Shown here: positions 23,669-27,496 of the stretch, one piece after another
Numbering within the stretch: position 1 is the stretch's first letter
Layout of the letters: the number at the start of each line of letters is the position of its first letter
The notes under the pieces: generated by a model
The model's database searches: none
Told to the model about the DNA's origin: nothing
Seen by the model: only the letters and a program-made list of their open reading frames with translations
Assembly: GCA_900547445.1 (NCBI GenBank)
Contig: URGJ01000021.1
Location: forward strand, 1-27,496
Length of the DNA: 27,496 bases
Origin: an uncultured Oscillospiraceae bacterium
Lineage (GTDB): Bacteria; Bacillota; Clostridia; Oscillospirales; Acutalibacteraceae
Direction: 5' to 3'
Program-made: the position numbers and the translations under genes

Positions 23669-23697
23669 TTGACACTCTGAGTAATTACAGTTACAAT
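23669..23697 (+). promoter_or_regulatory. Promoter of the vanZ-like gene cluster
   Basis: A perfect TTGACA (23669-23674) and TACAAT (23692-23697) are 17 bp apart. It is divergent from the Rrf2 gene promoter, with about 32 bp between the two -35 boxes. Confidence 0.75.
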
Positions 23698-23753
23698 ATT
23701 AAGGATATGTAGTTTTTTAAAAATTTTTCATATAAATCATATGAGGTGATTTT

Positions 23754-24479
23754 TTGAACCGACGGTATCTTTTGGGTCTAGCGTCGGTGCTTTATTTTGT
23801 AAGCCTGTGCGCTGTTTCGGCAATGCTTGCGAACGCTCTAAAGCTGATAACCTTTGCCCACGGAGAAAAAATTTTTACGGGTGTTCTCGTTGTGATAAGC
23901 GGCTACGCCGCCGCAGTATTAAGGGCGCTTTCCGATAATAATCAAGGCCGCCGCGAAAGAATCATAAAACACCATCTGATATTTACCTTTATATTTTATC
24001 TGATTATGCTTATTGATTTTACGCTTATTGACGACGGTATGGGAAGAAATATTTTTAACGTATTTTCTTGGAACACGAGTGCGTTCAGGGATTATGTAAA
24101 TACAAGCACCAATTTAGTCCCGTTCTATACGGTGAGACTTTTTATTAACGGCTATAAAAACGGACAGCTGCCTCTATCCGTAATGCTTGAAAATATTTTC
24201 GGCAATTTTGTTGCGTTTATGCCGCTTACCTTTTTCACGGCGTGTCTGTTTAAAAGGTTTACAAAATGGTATTCTGTTACTATTACAGTGATTGTGTCGG
24301 TTATGACGGTAGAGCTTTTACAGTTTTTATTTTTAACGGGGTCGAGCGATATTGACGACGTTATTTTAAACGTCGCGGGGGCTATGTGCCTGTACGCGGT
24401 TTTACGGATAAAAAGAATAAGCAGAGGAATTTCAAAATTCACTTTTGGGGTGTGGAAAACAGTTGAAGACAAGGATTAA
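23754..24479 (+). CDS. VanZ-like membrane protein
   Basis: A 241-residue membrane protein with about six helices. The VanZ-like domain covers about residues 80-225: STNLVPFYTVRLF, then ENIFGNFVAFMPLTFF, VELLQFLFLTGSSDIDDVILNVAGAM. This matches the family's NLxPF, NxxGNxxxFxPxG and DxDDxxxNxxG pattern. VanZ proteins confer low-level teicoplanin resistance in some hosts, but most chromosomal relatives have no defined role. Translation starts at TTG 23754 with GAGGTGA upstream. It opens a tight unit with the EamA, ispE and spoIIR genes. Confidence 0.85.
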   Translation: MNRRYLLGLASVLYFVSLCAVSAMLANALKLITFAHGEKIFTGVLVVISGYAAAVLRALSDNNQGRRERIIKHHLIFTFIFYLIMLIDFTLIDDGMGRNIFNVFSWNTSAFRDYVNTSTNLVPFYTVRLFINGYKNGQLPLSVMLENIFGNFVAFMPLTFFTACLFKRFTKWYSVTITVIVSVMTVELLQFLFLTGSSDIDDVILNVAGAMCLYAVLRIKRISRGISKFTFGVWKTVEDKD

Positions 24480-25365
24480 TTATCATTTTTTATTGATTTT
24501 TCTCGCCGCCTCACTTTGGGGAACGGCGGGACTTTTTGTGAGAACGGCGGGGAAGTACGGACTGACCGAGATGCAGCTTGTTTTTCTTCGTACCTTTTTT
24601 TCTGCATTGGTGCTCGGAATAATACTTCTTATTAAGGATAAATCGCTTTTTAAAATAAGACACAAGGATTTGTGGCTATTTGCCGCGGCGGGAATTTTAA
24701 GCATTGTGCTTTTTAATTTCTGCTATTATAAAACAATGTCGCTTACCTCCTTGTCGGTGGCGGCGGTACTGCTTTATACCGCGCCGTTTTTTGTGGTTAT
24801 AATGTCGGTCTGTATCTTTAAACAGCGGCTGACCGTTAAAAAATGCGCCGCCTGCGTTACGGCGTTTGTCGGTTGCTGTCTTGTTACGGGCGCGTTCGGC
24901 ACGGGTGAAGCTTTAAGCGCCGCGGCGATTGTTTTCGGTCTGCTTACGGGCTTTGGCTACTCGCTTTACACCGTTTTCAGCAGTCTGATGCTAAACAGGG
25001 GATACAGCTCCTATACAATCACCTTTTACACCTTCGGCTTTGCCCTTTTGGGCTGTATACCCTTTACCGATTTTAAAAGCGCCGCGGCGGTTTGCATAAA
25101 CGCTCCCGCGGTTATTCCCGTGGCGTTTTTAATGGCGGTTTTTAATACCGTTATACCCTATCTCCTCTACACCGTAGGTCTTTGCGGGGTAGACGCGTCA
25201 ATAGCCCCTATAATCGCCATGGTTGAGCCTGTGGTTGCTACTATTATCGGGGCGGTGGTTTATGCAGAGCCGATTACCCTTTCGGGAGCGGCGGGAATAC
25301 TGATTGTGCTGGCCTCTGTATCCGTTTTAAACTTTAAAGGCAGGGTAAAAAATGCAGAGTCTTAA
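24463..25365 (+). CDS. EamA-family (DMT superfamily) transporter
   Basis: A 300-residue transporter with ten predicted membrane helices in two EamA repeats. FLAASLWGTAGLFVRTAGKYG marks the first repeat and AIVFGLLTGFGYSLYTVFSS the second; APIIAMVEPVVATIIGAVVYAEPIT is the typical late segment. The likely start is TTG 24463 with GGTGTGG upstream; another TTG at 24445 is possible. It overlaps the vanZ-like gene by 17 nt and ispE by 14 nt. Relatives export or import amino acids and other small metabolites; the substrate cannot be told from sequence. Confidence 0.88.
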   Translation: MKTRINYHFLLIFLAASLWGTAGLFVRTAGKYGLTEMQLVFLRTFFSALVLGIILLIKDKSLFKIRHKDLWLFAAAGILSIVLFNFCYYKTMSLTSLSVAAVLLYTAPFFVVIMSVCIFKQRLTVKKCAACVTAFVGCCLVTGAFGTGEALSAAAIVFGLLTGFGYSLYTVFSSLMLNRGYSSYTITFYTFGFALLGCIPFTDFKSAAAVCINAPAVIPVAFLMAVFNTVIPYLLYTVGLCGVDASIAPIIAMVEPVVATIIGAVVYAEPITLSGAAGILIVLASVSVLNFKGRVKNAES

Positions 25366-26194
25366 AATAAAAGCCAATGCGAAAATCAATCTTTCACTTT
25401 CGGTACTCGGAAAGCGGGCTGACGGCTACCACGAGCTTGACACGGTTATGCAGAGCGTCAGCCTTAACGACGCGGTGTATATCGAAAAAAGCGATAAAAT
25501 CACGGTCGAGTGCGGCGAGTTCGGCGGTGAAGACAATATCGCTTTTAAAACTGCGAGAGCTTTTTTCGCCGAAAGCGGAATAAAGGCGGGAGCGGCAATT
25601 AGGATTGAAAAGCGGATACCCTCGGCGGCGGGCTTAGGCGGCGGCAGTGCCGACGCGGCGGCGGTGCTCTGCGGTCTTGACAGGCTTTATGAAACTAAAT
25701 TCTCCTATAAAAAACTGTTAAATATCGCGGTAAAGTTAGGTGCGGACGTACCCTTTTTAATCCGAGGCGGTACGGCGAGGGCAAGGGGAATAGGCGAAGT
25801 GTTAGAACCGCTTTCGCCACTTTGCGGCTGTTACTTTTTGATTGCAAAGGGGGAGGACAAGCCCTCAACGGGCGAGATGTTCAGCCGCCTTGATTTGGCA
25901 GTATACGATAAGCCTGATATAGATAGGACCGTCTTTGCGCTTAATTCGGGAGATTTGTCTGCTGTCTTATCTTCAATGGATAATTCCTTTTCCACGCTGT
26001 GGCGGGAAAGCAGGGTTAAAGACGAACTTCTTAAAACCAAAGCGGACGCAGTTTCCCTTTCGGGGAGCGGACCTGCCTGGTTTGCGGTGTATACGGATAA
26101 AGGTAGAGCGGAAACCGCCGAAAAGACTCTTAAAGCCCTTAATATTCCTGTTTTTATCTGCGAGCCGCAGGAAAAATCAATAATATTTGAATAA
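25352..26194 (+). CDS. ispE: 4-diphosphocytidyl-2-C-methyl-D-erythritol kinase IspE
   Basis: A 280-residue GHMP kinase of the MEP isoprenoid pathway. KANAKINLSLSVLGKRADGYHELDTV starts the protein with catalytic Lys11. The ATP loop PSAAGLGGGSADAA is at about 90-103. Catalytic Asp142 lies in GADVPFLIRGG, and SLSGSGPAWFAVY is the C-terminal GHMP motif. The ATG follows AAGGCAGGGT. The ispE-spoIIR neighbourhood is common in clostridial sporulators. Its presence implies the non-mevalonate route. Confidence 0.94.
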   Translation: MQSLKIKANAKINLSLSVLGKRADGYHELDTVMQSVSLNDAVYIEKSDKITVECGEFGGEDNIAFKTARAFFAESGIKAGAAIRIEKRIPSAAGLGGGSADAAAVLCGLDRLYETKFSYKKLLNIAVKLGADVPFLIRGGTARARGIGEVLEPLSPLCGCYFLIAKGEDKPSTGEMFSRLDLAVYDKPDIDRTVFALNSGDLSAVLSSMDNSFSTLWRESRVKDELLKTKADAVSLSGSGPAWFAVYTDKGRAETAEKTLKALNIPVFICEPQEKSIIFE

Positions 26195-26249
26195 AAATAA
26201 AAATTTCCGTTCATATTTTAATCAGAAAAAATTGAGGGGAGTTTTTATT

Positions 26250-26870
26250 ATGATAAAAAAGATATTTTCACGCCGCGCGGCAGAGCTTTCGGTATTTTTC
26301 GGGCTTTTGTGCGCGGTTTTTATGTCACAGGCGCATTTTGATGCGGCGTGCGACGATTTAAGGCAAAACGTACTGCGGTTACATATAATCGCGAATTCTG
26401 ACAGCGAAGCCGACCAAGCCGTAAAGCTGCTTGTAAGGGATAAGATTTTAGAGGAGTCCTCGGATATTTTTGCGGGGGAGACCGACCTTAAAGAAGCAGA
26501 GGAAAAGGCGGCGGAGAAAATAGGTAAATTCTGCGAAACGGCAGAGCTGGTTTTGTCGGAAAACGGCTTTTCTTACGGCGCGAGCGCCGAAATCGGGGAT
26601 AGCTACTTTGAAACAAGAGAATATGAGGATTTCACCCTGCCTGCGGGCAATTACCGCTCTCTTATAATACGGCTCGGAAAAGCAGAGGGAAAAAACTGGT
26701 GGTGCGTGATTTTCCCCGCGGTTTGTATTCCCGCGGCGGGGGAGGCGTGCCTTTCGGACAGTACGTCTGATACGAGCGCCCAAATTGCGGAGCACCCGCA
26801 AAAATATGTTATGCGTTTTAAGACGGTTGAAATTTATGAGGATTTAAAAAAGTTTTTAAACGGCAAATAA
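26250..26870 (+). CDS. spoIIR: Stage II sporulation protein R
   Basis: A 206-residue protein with an N-terminal signal or anchor segment (about residues 10-28). The family core VLRLHIIANSDSEADQAVKLLVRDKIL, the central YxxREYEDFTLPAGNYRSLIIRLG and NWWCVIFPAVC are all clear. SpoIIR is made in the forespore and secreted into the septal space, where it triggers SpoIIGA to activate pro-sigma-E. ATG 26250 is chosen over one 21 codons upstream because GAGGGGAG lies at 26234-26241 and the protein then starts just before its signal segment. With spoIID it supports a sporulation-competent host. Confidence 0.9.
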   Translation: MIKKIFSRRAAELSVFFGLLCAVFMSQAHFDAACDDLRQNVLRLHIIANSDSEADQAVKLLVRDKILEESSDIFAGETDLKEAEEKAAEKIGKFCETAELVLSENGFSYGASAEIGDSYFETREYEDFTLPAGNYRSLIIRLGKAEGKNWWCVIFPAVCIPAAGEACLSDSTSDTSAQIAEHPQKYVMRFKTVEIYEDLKKFLNGK

Positions 26871-26875
26871 AATGC

Positions 26876-26904
26876 TTGCATTTTACTTTTAAATGTGATA
26901 TTAT
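26876..26904 (+). promoter_or_regulatory. Promoter of rpmE
   Basis: TTGCAT (26876-26881) and TATTAT (26899-26904) are 17 bp apart, with TGA directly before the -10 as an extended -10. It begins a few bases after the spoIIR stop and separates rpmE from the sporulation gene. Confidence 0.75.
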
Positions 26905-26938
26905 CAGTATGTTATCGATTTTGAAAGGGGTGACAAAG

Positions 26939-27139
26939 ATGAAGGAAGGTATTCATCCGCAGTATGAAAAGGTTACTATAAAGTGCGCTTGCGGCGCGGA
27001 GTTCGAGACACGCTCTACTAAAAAGGATATCCGTTTGGATATTTGTTCTAAATGTCATCCGTTTTTCACCGGTAAGCAAAAGTTGGTAGACACCGGCGGT
27101 CGCGTTGACAGATTTAAAAAGCGTTTCAATATGGAATAA
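26939..27139 (+). CDS. rpmE: 50S ribosomal protein L31, zinc-binding form
   Basis: A 66-residue L31 of the C+ form. Cys16, Cys18, Cys36 and Cys39 (CACG and CSKC) would bind zinc. MKEGIHPQY, HPFFTGKQKLVDTGGRVDRFKKRF are standard. ATG 26939 follows AAAGGGGTGA. L31 bridges the two ribosomal subunits. The zinc form implies that a zinc-free paralogue might exist elsewhere. It is a single-gene unit with its own promoter and terminator. Confidence 0.95.
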   Translation: MKEGIHPQYEKVTIKCACGAEFETRSTKKDIRLDICSKCHPFFTGKQKLVDTGGRVDRFKKRFNME

Positions 27140-27151
27140 TAAGCCTTTTGC

Positions 27152-27185
27152 TCCGCAGTTGCTTTATGCGACTGCGGATTTTTTT
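27152..27185 (+). terminator. Intrinsic terminator after rpmE
   Basis: TCCGCAGTTGC (27152-27162) pairs with GCGACTGCGGA (27168-27178), one wobble included, around TTTAT, and seven T follow (27179-27185). A textbook terminator 12 nt after the stop. Confidence 0.9.
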
Positions 27186-27236
27186 AAATTCGGAATTAAC
27201 TTTTTTCGATCTCTAATATCTAAATGGGGTTGTAAT

Positions 27237-27491
27237 ATGAAAAGCTATATTACGGTATCGGGCGAATCGGTGGGAGAGTACTCAGAAAAGCGTTCCCGCT
27301 TTATCGCGACCGCAAGACGCACCGAAACAGAAGAGCAGGCGGCGGCGTTTTTAGCCGAAATGCGCTCAAAATACTGGGACGCAAAGCACAACTGCTATGC
27401 TTATTCGATTTCAGCAGGCGCGCTTAAACGTTTTTCGGACGACGGCGAGCCCCACGGCACGGCGGGCAAAGCGGGAAGTGATCTTAGCTAA
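27237..27491 (+). CDS. yigZ: YigZ/IMPACT-family protein, N-terminal fragment at the window end
   Basis: 84 residues of a protein usually about 200-215 long. KSYITVSGESVGEYSEKRSRFIATARR and KYWDAKHNCYAYSI, then RFSDDGEPHGTAGK, match the UPF0029 N-terminal domain of the IMPACT family. The family normally continues directly with a Pro-x-Leu-x-Val-Leu segment; here the frame reads AGSDLS and stops at 27489-27491. The last 20 or so bases therefore do not fit the family in any frame I tried, which suggests a contig-end artefact or a frameshift. The start ATG is preceded by GGGG. Function in bacteria is poorly defined. Confidence 0.7.
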   Translation: MKSYITVSGESVGEYSEKRSRFIATARRTETEEQAAAFLAEMRSKYWDAKHNCYAYSISAGALKRFSDDGEPHGTAGKAGSDLS

Positions 27492-27496
27492 GTTCT

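Overview
The window reads as a chromosomal segment of a spore-forming, anaerobic Firmicute, most likely a gut Clostridium relative of the Oscillospiraceae/Ruminococcaceae type. This rests on the sporulation genes spoIID and spoIIR, a Noc-type ParB beside rsmG, the rimP-nusA-ylxR-ylxQ-infB operon order, an Rrf2/nifS/nifU iron-sulfur locus, strong GGAGG-type ribosome binding sites, and moderate GC with AT-rich intergenic regions. No rRNA, tRNA, CRISPR array, intact transposase or prophage gene was seen. The assignment is inference; no taxonomic search was possible.

Layout. (1) 86-931: a consensus promoter drives a PqqD-like protein and a translationally coupled soluble S24/S26-type peptidase. 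(2) 975-3800: a GH2 beta-galactosidase (lacZ type) that is complete except for one in-frame TAA, followed by a strong terminator. (3) 3910-7163, minus strand: noc, rsmG, trmB and an unrecognised polytopic membrane protein, with a terminator between the last two. (4) 7287-10464: spoIID, then an OmpR-type response regulator and its histidine kinase. (5) 10506-19278: a long translation and RNA-metabolism operon (rimP, nusA, ylxR, ylxQ, infB, rbfA, nrnA, truB, ribF, mscS) behind a strong promoter and a terminator-like leader hairpin. (6) 19280-19391: a small inverted-repeat element resembling a MITE. (7) 19476-23588, minus strand: an ABC exporter, then nifU, nifS and an Rrf2/IscR-type regulator, with a clean palindromic operator over the nifS promoter. 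(8) 23754-27491: vanZ-like gene, EamA transporter, ispE and spoIIR packed as one unit, then rpmE with its own promoter and terminator, and a YigZ-family gene cut off by the window end.

Most of the window is ordinary core genome. I found no convincing new multi-gene system. The points most worth a second look are the nonsense-interrupted lacZ, the PqqD/peptidase pair without a visible maturase, the Rrf2-type palindrome on the nifS promoter, the IR-flanked element after mscS, the rimP leader hairpin, the terminator placed directly before the trmB ribosome binding site, and the altered TrmB signature motif.
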